Below are positions 19,427 through 28,133 of a stretch of DNA of 64,000 bases, piece by piece. A model generated the notes under the pieces. The model saw nothing but the letters and a program-made list of their open reading frames with translations, searched no databases and had not been told where the DNA came from. Source of the stretch: CAZSDW01 sp964605705 (lineage in GTDB: Bacteria; Fidelibacterota; UBA2242); the NCBI GenBank assembly GCA_964605705.1, contig CAZSDW010000014.1:1-64000 (forward strand), read 5' to 3'. The number at the start of each line of letters is the position of its first letter. Position 1 is the first letter of the stretch. The position numbers were made by a program, and so were the translations under genes.

Positions 19427-20406
19427 TGCAGGAGCCATTGACCATCGAAAAACTTTTTAATGACAATCGCAAAGTTTATAAGCTGAAGCGCTACAATAAT
19501 CTTGTCGGTTTTAATCGGATTGTGACGTCGTCCAAACTGAATCGTCCCGGATTGGAGTTGACGGGATTTTGGAAATATTTCGATAAATCCCGGATCCAGA
19601 TAATTGGAATGAAAGAGAAGGTCTTTCTGCGAACGTTGACTGAAGATGAGCGGCAAAAAGTCATTACCAAGTTGTACGCGTCAGGTGTTCCCGCGGTAAT
19701 TTTTGCCCACACTTCAAAACCACCGGAGTTTTCGCTGGAAGTTGCCCGGAAATATAATGTCGCTCTTTTTTCGACCCCGATGCTGACCAGCAATCTCATC
19801 GCACGGATGATGGATTATCTGGACTGGAATCTGGCGCCATCGACTATTGTTCATGGTTCTCTGGTGGATGTTTATGGTGTTGGTTTGTTGTTGACCGGAC
19901 AGAGTGGTATCGGGAAAAGTGAAGTTGCCCTTGATCTGGTGGAACGGGGACACCGCCTGGTAGCCGATGATATTGTAAAAATTATCCGAAGAGCCGATAA
20001 TGTCATTATCGGAACCAGCAATGAATTTCTGGAACATCATATGGAGGTTCGCGGTCTGGGGATTGTCGATGTCCGGAATATGTTTGGTATTCAGGCAATT
20101 CGTCAGCAGAAGCGCGTCGAGGTACAGGTGGAACTGGTGGAGTGGGATGACAACGCCAGCTATGAACGCATCGGTTCGACAGAGAGCTATATCAAAATTC
20201 TGGAAGTTAATACACCGATTGTCCACCTGCCGATATATCCCGGTAAAAATATTACGGTAATTGCAGAAGTCATCGCGTTGAACCACCTGCTGAAATTTTT
20301 GGGGAAAAATACCGCCAAGGATTTTGAGAAAAAACTGGCGGCAAAAATCCGAAAAAAAACACAAATGTCAACCATTCAACAGTATCTAAAAAAGGATTTC
20401 GAATAA
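19426..20406 (+). CDS. hprK: HPr kinase/phosphorylase
   Basis: ATP-dependent Ser kinase/phosphorylase of the PTS carrier HPr, a carbon-catabolite control enzyme. The 326-residue protein has the N-terminal DRTGG-like domain and a kinase domain with Walker A GQSGIGKSE (about residues 157-165). The HprK signature regions are RLVADDIVKI and LEHHMEVRGLGIVDVRNMFG. It starts in a 1-nt overlap with hpf. No HPr gene (ptsH) is present in the window, so the substrate is elsewhere or the role differs. It is followed by the nucleotidyltransferase gene after only 15 nt. Confidence 0.95.
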   Translation: MQEPLTIEKLFNDNRKVYKLKRYNNLVGFNRIVTSSKLNRPGLELTGFWKYFDKSRIQIIGMKEKVFLRTLTEDERQKVITKLYASGVPAVIFAHTSKPPEFSLEVARKYNVALFSTPMLTSNLIARMMDYLDWNLAPSTIVHGSLVDVYGVGLLLTGQSGIGKSEVALDLVERGHRLVADDIVKIIRRADNVIIGTSNEFLEHHMEVRGLGIVDVRNMFGIQAIRQQKRVEVQVELVEWDDNASYERIGSTESYIKILEVNTPIVHLPIYPGKNITVIAEVIALNHLLKFLGKNTAKDFEKKLAAKIRKKTQMSTIQQYLKKDFE

Positions 20407-20421
20407 GGAAGGAGATCACAC

Positions 20422-21396
20422 CTGAAAGCCATCATTCCTGTCGCTGGAATTGGTAAACGGCTACAGCCATTAACGCTGACTCGTCCAAAAGTATTGTTAC
20501 CTGTTGCCGGTAAGCCAATCATTGGTCACATTCTCGACAGACTGATCAAATCAGGTATTGATGAAATAACCCTGATTGTCGGATACAAAGCGGATATGGT
20601 TGTGGATTATGTCAAGAACCACTCACCGGTCAAGGTGAATTTTGTCGAACAAAAAGAACGGCGGGGATTAGGACATGCGGTTGGATTGGGGCTCGAAGAT
20701 GTTGAGAAACCGGTCCTGATTATCCTGGGAGATATTATCCTGGATCTGGACTTTGATCATTTTATCTGTTGTGGTAAAAACAGTATTGGGGTCATGGAGG
20801 TCGAAGACCCCCGACGCTTTGGAATTGTTGAAATGGAAGGTGACCGTGTCAAGCGACTGGTTGAAAAACCCCGGGAATTTATTGGTAATCTGGCGATTGC
20901 CGGTATCTATTTATTGCAACACGAATCCATCCTGAAAAAAGCGATTCAATATACTATTGACAACAATATTACGACAAAGGGTGAATATCAACTGACCGAT
21001 GCGTTGCAGATTATGCTCGATTGGAACGAAGAAATGACCATTGAGACCATTCACGCCTGTTATGATTGTGGCACCCGGGAAACTCTGCTGGATACCAACC
21101 GGGTGTTACTTGAAAAATTGGATAATCAAAGTTACTCCTATAGAAATACCGTAATTGTTCCGCCGGTTTTTATTGGCAGGAATGTGACGATCTCCAATTG
21201 TATCATCGGACCGTATGTCAGCATTGGAGATAATGCGGTTGTGACGGGCACAATTCTGGAAGATTCCATCATCGATGAAAGCACCGAAATTCAATCGGCT
21301 GTATTAAAAAATTCCTTAATTGGTCGGGATGCCAAGGTAACAGGAACTCAAAACAGTATCGATGTGGGAGATGCTTCCCGTCAGAATTTAGGTTGA
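20422..21396 (+). CDS. Sugar-phosphate nucleotidyltransferase, CTG start
   Basis: Transfers an NMP to a sugar-1-phosphate (glucose-1-phosphate thymidylyl/uridylyl type) for envelope polysaccharide precursors. The signature IPVAGIGKRLQPLTLTRPK and LLPVAGKPI is complete only if translation begins at CTG 20422. In frame there is nothing but that CTG between the hprK stop (TAA 20404-20406, same frame) and the motif; the next usable start, TTG 20494, would delete the nucleotide-binding loop. GGAAGGAG ends 7 nt before the CTG, a well-placed ribosome site. The 324-residue product has an N-terminal NTP-transferase domain and a C-terminal left-handed beta-helix hexapeptide region (VFIGRNVTISNCIIGPYVSIG). 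The exact sugar is unknown. Confidence 0.88.
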   Translation: MKAIIPVAGIGKRLQPLTLTRPKVLLPVAGKPIIGHILDRLIKSGIDEITLIVGYKADMVVDYVKNHSPVKVNFVEQKERRGLGHAVGLGLEDVEKPVLIILGDIILDLDFDHFICCGKNSIGVMEVEDPRRFGIVEMEGDRVKRLVEKPREFIGNLAIAGIYLLQHESILKKAIQYTIDNNITTKGEYQLTDALQIMLDWNEEMTIETIHACYDCGTRETLLDTNRVLLEKLDNQSYSYRNTVIVPPVFIGRNVTISNCIIGPYVSIGDNAVVTGTILEDSIIDESTEIQSAVLKNSLIGRDAKVTGTQNSIDVGDASRQNLG

Positions 21397-21452
21397 TTTT
21401 ATAAGCAGTGTACAGTATGTTTGTTTAGTTTAAAATTTGGGAAAGGAATAGT

Positions 21453-22607
21453 ATGAAAAAATACCATTTTACTTCAGAATCTGTTACCGAGGGGCATCCG
21501 GATAAAGTCTGTGATGCCGTTTCCGATGCGGTTTTGGATGCTTTATTGACAGTCGATCCGGAGAGTCGGGTCGCCTGCGAAACCTTGACAACTACCGGCT
21601 TGGTGATGGTAGTAGGTGAAATATCGACCCGTGGTTATGTTGATATTCCCCGCACTGTCCGGGATACACTTGAACGAATCGGCTACACCGATCCGGATTT
21701 TGGTCTGGATGCAACCAGTTGTGCCGTTGTAACCTCGATTCATGAACAGAGTGAGAATATTGCCTTGGGTGTCGATGAAACCCAAAGCCATGAACAGGGC
21801 GCGGGTGACCAGGGAATGATGTTTGGTTATGCCTGCGACGAAACCCCTGAGTTGATGCCGCTGCCGATTTCGCTGGCAAACAAACTGACCCGGCGACTGG
21901 CTGAGGTTCGTAAAAAGGGCATATTGAATTGGGTGCGCCCCGATGGAAAATCCCAGGTTACTGTTGAATATATTGATGGTGAGCCAAAATCCATTACCAG
22001 TGTGGTTATCGCAGTTCATCATAATCCCGAGATTCCACATGATCAAATCGTCAAAGATGTGAAAAAACATGTCATCATTCCGGTTTGTGAACAATACTTG
22101 ACTGATGATACAAAATTTCATATTAACGCGACCGGTATTTTTGCTGTTGGTGGTCCCGAAGCCGATGCCGGTGTGACCGGTCGGAAGATCATTGTTGATA
22201 CCTACGGCGGTATGGGGCGCCACGGCGGGGGCGCCTTCTCCGGCAAAGATCCGTCAAAAGTTGACCGCTCTGCTTCTTATATGGCACGTTATATTGCGAA
22301 AAATATTGTGGCGGCAAAACTCGCCCGGCGTTGCGAAGTTCAGTTAGCCTATTCGATCGGGGTTGCCGAACCGGTGTCAGTCTATGCAAACACCTTTGGT
22401 ACCGGTGTTGTGGAAGAGGAAAAACTGGCTCAGGCGATTCGTGAAATATTTCCGTTGAAGCCCGCAGCTTTAATTAAACATCTGCAGCTCAAACGCCCGA
22501 TTTTTTCCAGGACGTCTGCCTACGGTCACTTTGGTCGTGAAGAGGATGGATTTACCTGGGAATGGACCGATAAAGTGGCTGAGCTAAAAGCATATTTTGG
22601 TATCTAA
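21453..22607 (+). CDS. metK: S-adenosylmethionine synthase
   Basis: Makes SAM from methionine and ATP in the cytoplasm. The 384 residues match the family. Visible signatures are FTSESVTEGHPDKVCDAVSD at the N-terminus, GAGDQGMMFGYACDET (methionine/ATP loop), and GGGAFSGKDPSKVDRSA near the C-terminus. GGGAAAGGA precedes the ATG. The 56-nt upstream gap is too short for a SAM riboswitch and shows no such fold. It probably ends the housekeeping block that starts near ileS. Confidence 0.97.
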   Translation: MKKYHFTSESVTEGHPDKVCDAVSDAVLDALLTVDPESRVACETLTTTGLVMVVGEISTRGYVDIPRTVRDTLERIGYTDPDFGLDATSCAVVTSIHEQSENIALGVDETQSHEQGAGDQGMMFGYACDETPELMPLPISLANKLTRRLAEVRKKGILNWVRPDGKSQVTVEYIDGEPKSITSVVIAVHHNPEIPHDQIVKDVKKHVIIPVCEQYLTDDTKFHINATGIFAVGGPEADAGVTGRKIIVDTYGGMGRHGGGAFSGKDPSKVDRSASYMARYIAKNIVAAKLARRCEVQLAYSIGVAEPVSVYANTFGTGVVEEEKLAQAIREIFPLKPAALIKHLQLKRPIFSRTSAYGHFGREEDGFTWEWTDKVAELKAYFGI

Positions 22608-22689
22608 TGACTGCCGTACAGTTATTTAGATTGGTTTATAGATAGGAACCTTTATTGTAATTCATTGACACCATTAACGATGGGTTAAT

Positions 22690-24411
22690 GTGAAAAGAAT
22701 CAGTACATATTTTTTTCTGCTGTTATTATGGTGGGTAATCGGCTGTGAGTTCGAGGCGCCCACCTTGCCGCGTTTACCCAGACGCTGGAATTCAAAAGTC
22801 ATTATTCCATTATTCGAGAAGAGCTACAGTTTTGAGGAAATGCTTTATAATTCCTATTCGGATAACAAGGGCAAAATAACCGCCGATGACAGTACTCATC
22901 AGATGACCTATTTTGCCGGTGATGTTGTGGGAAAAACCATATCTGTTGATAGTATCTATCGGAAAATTCCTGCAGTTACTATTGAAAAACAGATTGATCT
23001 GGCGAAGGCAACCAGGGCAAAAGTCAACCGACCGATACCGATTTATGAAACGACTATTTCCGGAGCGATCAGCACCGTAAATAATCGGATTATTGCAGGA
23101 GTTTTAAACTCGGATAATAGTGCCACCGCAAATACCGCCACAATTTCCGCCATGCTTTCGGATACTCTGTTCAACGATCTGGCAATTGAAGTTGTCGCCC
23201 GGAATTTTAAAAACCTGGTGACCGATACGCTCTGGTTTGACACATTGTTTATTGCGGCTACTGATACTGCCGGGAAAGTAAGTTTTACGTTTGATAATGA
23301 TTCACTTTTCAGCAAAGACCGGACGAACTACATTGATTCTCTGGAGTTCGGATTGACAGTCATCATTAGAGATACTCTGCGAGAAGCTCTCACTCAGGAT
23401 CTGAACATCGAAATTGCGGTCAGTGATCTCTACCTCGATTCTTTCTATGGCAGGGTCAATGCCACCGGTTATCTCACCGGTCAGGAAATTCCCAAAAGTC
23501 CATCGGGGGCTGACAGTATCCGATTCGAGGAAACCATGGCAACATTTTATCTGAGCAATATCGGGAATTTCGATTCGGTCGAATTTTCGATTATCAGTAA
23601 AAACCGGTATGTGGCAGATATGTCGATGGATACTGTTTTTATTGTTCAGGCAAACCCGGATACGATGGATATTGATATTTCCCGGGTCATGGCGAATCTG
23701 CCGGACAGTATCTTGTTTTATATAGAAGCTGCCATGCCGGTGACGAATTACAGCGGAGCCGATATCGCTGAAGAATTAACCATTGTTTACGAACTGTCCG
23801 CACCTCTGAAATTCACATTACCGCCAAAAATGAATCTGAGAGCGGATAATCCCACCCGGTTTTTTATCGAAGACAGTCTGACGCGGGCTAATTTAAGCAG
23901 AGCCCAGAATGGCGCTGAATTTGATGTGACTGTCACCAACCATACTCCATTTCAGGGATCCATTATTCTGCTTATTGGCAATAGAAATATTTTTCCAATG
24001 GATTCCATCGAAGCCACCTGGCACTCAAATTATGAATACATCAATGATACTCTTTATTATATTGGTAAAGACACCCAAATCGTGAAGATTGACACACTGG
24101 CGGTGATCGATATTCCGCCGGCAGTTATACAGGGCGGAACAATCGTGAGTCCCGGACGGGGTGATCGGTATTATCTGGCGGATTCCAGTGCCGTTTCGCT
24201 AATCGGGGACACCTGCTGGTTTCTGCCGGCATTTCATTTTATTAATCCTGATACAAATCAGGTGATTCTGAAAACCGATTACTTGATTGATCTGAAGAGC
24301 TACCTGAACCTGCTTTTCGATCCGTCGGTTTTTTACCCGACCAAAAGCGATACATTGGATTCACTCGATACTTTTAAACCCGACAGTGTCAAAGCGGATA
24401 CAACCGGATAG
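22690..24411 (+). CDS. Large lipoprotein, first copy of a duplicated lipoprotein/barrel module
   Basis: A 573-residue surface or periplasmic lipoprotein of unknown function. The start is GTG 22690 (the overlapping ATG at 22688 reads into TGA). The signal peptide ends VIGC, so Cys19 would be lipidated, followed by a Pro-rich EFEAPTLPRLPRR. The body is beta-rich with many D-T/S-L/I repeats. Its C-terminal third parallels the protein at 25885-28113: NDTLYYIGKDTQIVKIDTL here versus NDTIFAISDTGNIMVKIDTL there, followed in both by a PP/PQAxI segment. It is followed after 4 nt by a beta-barrel gene. I do not recognise a named family. Confidence 0.75.
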   Translation: MKRISTYFFLLLLWWVIGCEFEAPTLPRLPRRWNSKVIIPLFEKSYSFEEMLYNSYSDNKGKITADDSTHQMTYFAGDVVGKTISVDSIYRKIPAVTIEKQIDLAKATRAKVNRPIPIYETTISGAISTVNNRIIAGVLNSDNSATANTATISAMLSDTLFNDLAIEVVARNFKNLVTDTLWFDTLFIAATDTAGKVSFTFDNDSLFSKDRTNYIDSLEFGLTVIIRDTLREALTQDLNIEIAVSDLYLDSFYGRVNATGYLTGQEIPKSPSGADSIRFEETMATFYLSNIGNFDSVEFSIISKNRYVADMSMDTVFIVQANPDTMDIDISRVMANLPDSILFYIEAAMPVTNYSGADIAEELTIVYELSAPLKFTLPPKMNLRADNPTRFFIEDSLTRANLSRAQNGAEFDVTVTNHTPFQGSIILLIGNRNIFPMDSIEATWHSNYEYINDTLYYIGKDTQIVKIDTLAVIDIPPAVIQGGTIVSPGRGDRYYLADSSAVSLIGDTCWFLPAFHFINPDTNQVILKTDYLIDLKSYLNLLFDPSVFYPTKSDTLDSLDTFKPDSVKADTTG

Positions 24412-24415
24412 CCAT

Positions 24416-25840
24416 ATGCAGATGACTTTTTCAAATATGTGGAGAGAGCATCGATACCTCACAAAGGTTGCGATAGTGATTTTTACTATCGCAACCTCGC
24501 TATCCGGTCAAAATCTCTATAATCCGCGGGCAGTCGCCATGGGTGGTGCATTTACCGCGATACCCGATGGATTGTTCAGCGTCAGCAGTAATCCGGCTAA
24601 TCTTGCCTTTCGACCGAAGTACCGGTCCTACCTGTATCTGGCAGGTATTGACTGGCAGATGACGAATAATTTTTTCTCATTGCTGAGCACAGCGAAATAT
24701 GGTGGAAAGGACATTACGGCGGATGGTGCGAAATTACAGCAGGATTTTATAAACGATCTGCCGAGCGATGGCTGGCGAATGGATTATTCAATGAATCTGC
24801 CGTTGCCGATTCTGAATTTTTCTGTCGGGAATAAAGCCTTTACAACCAATATTCTGTACAATACGGAATATTATATTTCCAAACCCGCGCTGGATGTTAT
24901 TTTTGCAAATTGGGAAAAGGGTGTGGAGTATCAGACTGATCTCCGAATCGATGCCATGACCGCGATTGAATATGCCTATTCCATGGGTATTCCCTACGAT
25001 AATTTAGCCTTTGGATTTTCAATCAAATATTATCAGGGACTGGGATATTATGGTCTTGATCCCGACTTCAGCACCGGTTCGATTATGGTAGATACCAGCA
25101 CTTTCACGTTGACCGGCACCGGAGATTTTCTGTTTCGTCAATCACCATCCGGTAAAGGTGTCGGTGTGGACCTTGGCATCAGTTATCAGGATAAAAGCGG
25201 GCTGGATATGGGCTTCAGCGTTCAGAATATCGCTGGAGTAATTCGGTGGAACGACCCATCCAGTTCTTCAAAACGGGGCACTGCGATTCTCGAAGCCATG
25301 GGTGAACAGGTTAAAAGTGGAGTACTAAAAAACACGGATCTCAAATTACCGTTTAAGGGTGAGAGCTATCGTTATCAGTTTAGATTAAAAAGTGTTGCCG
25401 CTACGGAATTATTCAAGGACGACAGCAGCTACAGCGATTTCTTTTACAGTAAGATAGATACCATTGCAGATGATCCCCGTATATTTACGACCAAACTGCC
25501 GTTGGTGTTTCGATTTGGCGTGGCTCAGCAGATGCGCGAAGATTTGCTGGTTGCGCTGGATTTTTCGACCAGTTTCAGAGATCGGTTTAGTTTTAACCAG
25601 GGCTGGCGGATATCTCTGGGTGCCGAATATACTTATCTGCGCCGGACGCCGTTTCGCTTTGGAATGGCGATCGGAGATGTCAGCGGCTGGGAAATCAATC
25701 TGGGCAGCGGACTGCATCTCGGATTCGTCCATGTGGACTGGGCAGTTGGATTCCACCGCGGTATCTGGCTGCATACGACAAGAGGAATCCATTTCTCATT
25801 GGGCTCATACCTGACCGGAAAATACAAATCAAATTACTAA
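24416..25840 (+). CDS. Outer membrane beta-barrel protein, PorV/FadL/DUF5723-like, first copy
   Basis: Predicted outer membrane barrel. ATG 24416 (MQMTFSNMWREH, about 474 residues) is chosen because earlier in-frame starts overlap the lipoprotein gene; the actual start could be 24422. A signal peptide ends near SLSGQ. The mature protein opens with NPRAVAMGGAFTAIPDG and SSNPANLAF, the pattern of FadL/PorV-like barrels of the FCB group, and continues in alternating amphipathic strands. It is clearly paralogous to 28134-29489: NGKDFEAND there matches GKDITADG here, and both share a (D/P)GWR segment and NKAFT. Role is unknown; partnership with the preceding lipoprotein is inferred from order. Confidence 0.78.
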   Translation: MQMTFSNMWREHRYLTKVAIVIFTIATSLSGQNLYNPRAVAMGGAFTAIPDGLFSVSSNPANLAFRPKYRSYLYLAGIDWQMTNNFFSLLSTAKYGGKDITADGAKLQQDFINDLPSDGWRMDYSMNLPLPILNFSVGNKAFTTNILYNTEYYISKPALDVIFANWEKGVEYQTDLRIDAMTAIEYAYSMGIPYDNLAFGFSIKYYQGLGYYGLDPDFSTGSIMVDTSTFTLTGTGDFLFRQSPSGKGVGVDLGISYQDKSGLDMGFSVQNIAGVIRWNDPSSSSKRGTAILEAMGEQVKSGVLKNTDLKLPFKGESYRYQFRLKSVAATELFKDDSSYSDFFYSKIDTIADDPRIFTTKLPLVFRFGVAQQMREDLLVALDFSTSFRDRFSFNQGWRISLGAEYTYLRRTPFRFGMAIGDVSGWEINLGSGLHLGFVHVDWAVGFHRGIWLHTTRGIHFSLGSYLTGKYKSNY

Positions 25841-25884
25841 CCCATGTCTGTGAATCGCAGTCAGCACTCCGGGATTAATGCTCA

Positions 25885-28113
25885 ATGACACAGTTTCAAA
25901 TTCCACCCAAAAATAAAACACTGATTATTTTAATCGTTTCAGCGTTGCTCTGGTGGTCACTGAGCTGTACCTATGATTCGCTTGAATCGCCGAAGCTGCC
26001 GATATTTTATCAGACAATTAATCTACCCCTTGTGGATGCTAAGCTCCCGCTATCCGGATTAAGGGATACGACCAATGGTATCTGGGGCGATCCCCTGTCT
26101 GATTCGCTTTATTTCAAATTTGTGGGCGAACTCGATACAGTGACACTGACTGAAGATATGTTTGTTATTCCGACTGCTACGGAGGTTGCGTTCCAACAGG
26201 CATTCGCCGATATTGGCTCGGCGGGTGACCCGGTTACCATCTCCATGTCTGAAAAATTTCGATTAGCGACTATTTTTGGCTTGCCGTTGCCCCAGCCGAA
26301 TGAATACATCGTTACACCAATTCCCGTGACGGATTTAACTTATCCCGATTCGCCGTTTGAAATCTTTGACAACGATGGGATACCCTACTTTGAGCGGGTC
26401 GATTATCTGACGATTGGTGAGGGCGAATTCAATACTGCGGTGGAGAATGAGATGCTGATGGATCTCAATTCGGTGCTGGTGCAGATAAAAAATAAAGATG
26501 GCAGCATTGTCGCGGAATCTTTTTACGATACGGTACCGGCGGGTGAAACCCGGTCGGATAGTTATAATTTATCTGGTAAAAGAATGATGGATTCGATTTA
26601 TGTTTCGATGTCCATGACCGTTGCCGGAACCGATGGGGCTCTGTTGACGGTTCCCGCAAATGCCGACCCCTATTTCAATCTGACAATCGGAATTTCAATC
26701 TCGGAGATTGAAAGCTTTTCCGGAAAAGCCGAACCAATCGAGATGCGTCAAACACAACCGCTGCCGGAATCGAACAGTACGATCATCCGGGGGATTCTGG
26801 CAGAAATACCTTCGCTGAGTCCCGATACCAACCAAATTAGTTGGGAAATTGATAACACGCTTCCGATTAATATGAAAATGGCAATCACGTTTTTGAACTT
26901 CTATTCGGAGACCGGCGTTCTGACCATGGAAGCGCTGCTGAATTCCGGTGAAATCACGCAGAGTACGCAGCGACTCGATCTTGATACTTTACGTAATCCC
27001 GACCAGACCACCGTTGTCGATTCGATCATTGTCAGTACGATTATAGAAATACCGCCCGATGCGGGTGACACGGTTTCGACGATTCCCCTGAACCTGAGTG
27101 GTGCGTTGGATTTTGCGTTTACGATTTCAGTCCTGAAGTGTAAGGAGATTGTCGGATTCATTGATGAGTCTTTTGATATGCCGGGGATTTCGATCAGTGA
27201 TATTCCGAGCGGATTTGGCGATGTCAATTTTGGGCAAGTTTTGCTCAATTTGCATATATTTAATGAAATTCAAGCCCAAACCGATCTGGACTTTATCATC
27301 GAGGGACTCAAGGAAGGCGAGGAATCTGAAATTGTCACCAGCCGGCAGACGATTTATAAAGCTACCGACGCCGTTCCCATTATGCAATCCGATCTTGCAA
27401 TTGATATAACGTCCATTTTTAATATGGTGCCGGATACGATGATTGTTTCCGGTGGCGCGTCCATATCCGGTACGGATACAGCCAGACTTCAGATCAATAA
27501 ATCCTTTTGGGGCTTCTATGAGGTCATTGTTCCCTTTGTAATGCAGATAAATGATATGACCTTTATCCCGGTGACGTCCACCAAATTGGCTGCTATGGAT
27601 GCGGAAACCCGCGATCGAATCGAAACCGGTCTGATCCGGGCGGCGATTATTACCAATGTGACCAATGATTTTCCCCTGTCCGGCAGCGTGGATATTCTGA
27701 TTTCCAATTACGATTATTTTCCGCTGACTCCCGACAGCGTGGATTCGGGCTACCAGGTGATTAACGATACGATATTTGCCATTTCAGATACTGGTAACAT
27801 TATGGTAAAAATTGACACTTTGGTAAAAATCGAACTTCCCCAGGCGATTCTCGACCTTCAGAACCACGTCAAAACCCCCGGCGTTTTGGAACATATCAAT
27901 GAAATAAGTAAGTACCTTGTTCGGATAATGATCAGTGATACTGTGCACTATATCCGACCACGGATTCACTTCAATAAAACCGAGGATTTTATGTTCATCG
28001 GATACAATGACGAAATTGATATTACATCGATATTCAGCCTGACGCTGGAATCGGGAAGTTTTCTCGGTCTTAGTGGAGGAGAAGGGGATTCGCTGCAGAA
28101 AAGCGGTCCGTAA
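25885..28113 (+). CDS. Large lipoprotein, second copy of the duplicated module
   Basis: A 742-residue lipoprotein with a signal peptide ending SLSC, so Cys29 would be lipidated, then TYDSLESPKLP. Architecture and C-terminal region match the 573-residue lipoprotein upstream (see that entry for the aligned segment), with an extra ~170 residues. Many short repeats with DT/DS-I pairs suggest stacked beta-sandwich domains. GGGATTA lies upstream of the ATG. It sits 44 nt after the first barrel gene and 20 nt before the second, completing an L1-B1-L2-B2 order. Function unknown. Confidence 0.75.
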   Translation: MTQFQIPPKNKTLIILIVSALLWWSLSCTYDSLESPKLPIFYQTINLPLVDAKLPLSGLRDTTNGIWGDPLSDSLYFKFVGELDTVTLTEDMFVIPTATEVAFQQAFADIGSAGDPVTISMSEKFRLATIFGLPLPQPNEYIVTPIPVTDLTYPDSPFEIFDNDGIPYFERVDYLTIGEGEFNTAVENEMLMDLNSVLVQIKNKDGSIVAESFYDTVPAGETRSDSYNLSGKRMMDSIYVSMSMTVAGTDGALLTVPANADPYFNLTIGISISEIESFSGKAEPIEMRQTQPLPESNSTIIRGILAEIPSLSPDTNQISWEIDNTLPINMKMAITFLNFYSETGVLTMEALLNSGEITQSTQRLDLDTLRNPDQTTVVDSIIVSTIIEIPPDAGDTVSTIPLNLSGALDFAFTISVLKCKEIVGFIDESFDMPGISISDIPSGFGDVNFGQVLLNLHIFNEIQAQTDLDFIIEGLKEGEESEIVTSRQTIYKATDAVPIMQSDLAIDITSIFNMVPDTMIVSGGASISGTDTARLQINKSFWGFYEVIVPFVMQINDMTFIPVTSTKLAAMDAETRDRIETGLIRAAIITNVTNDFPLSGSVDILISNYDYFPLTPDSVDSGYQVINDTIFAISDTGNIMVKIDTLVKIELPQAILDLQNHVKTPGVLEHINEISKYLVRIMISDTVHYIRPRIHFNKTEDFMFIGYNDEIDITSIFSLTLESGSFLGLSGGEGDSLQKSGP

Positions 28114-28133
28114 AATGCTGGTGGTTTAAGACA

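Noticed and set aside
21397..21452. SAM riboswitch before metK
   Set aside because: Only 56 nt and no fold or conserved core of the known SAM classes.
21543..22223. 226-codon open frame antisense to metK
   Set aside because: It mirrors the codon pattern of a certain gene and has no ribosome site or domain. The same applies to long antisense frames over ileS (15103-15888) and the duplicated cargo gene (62019-62549).
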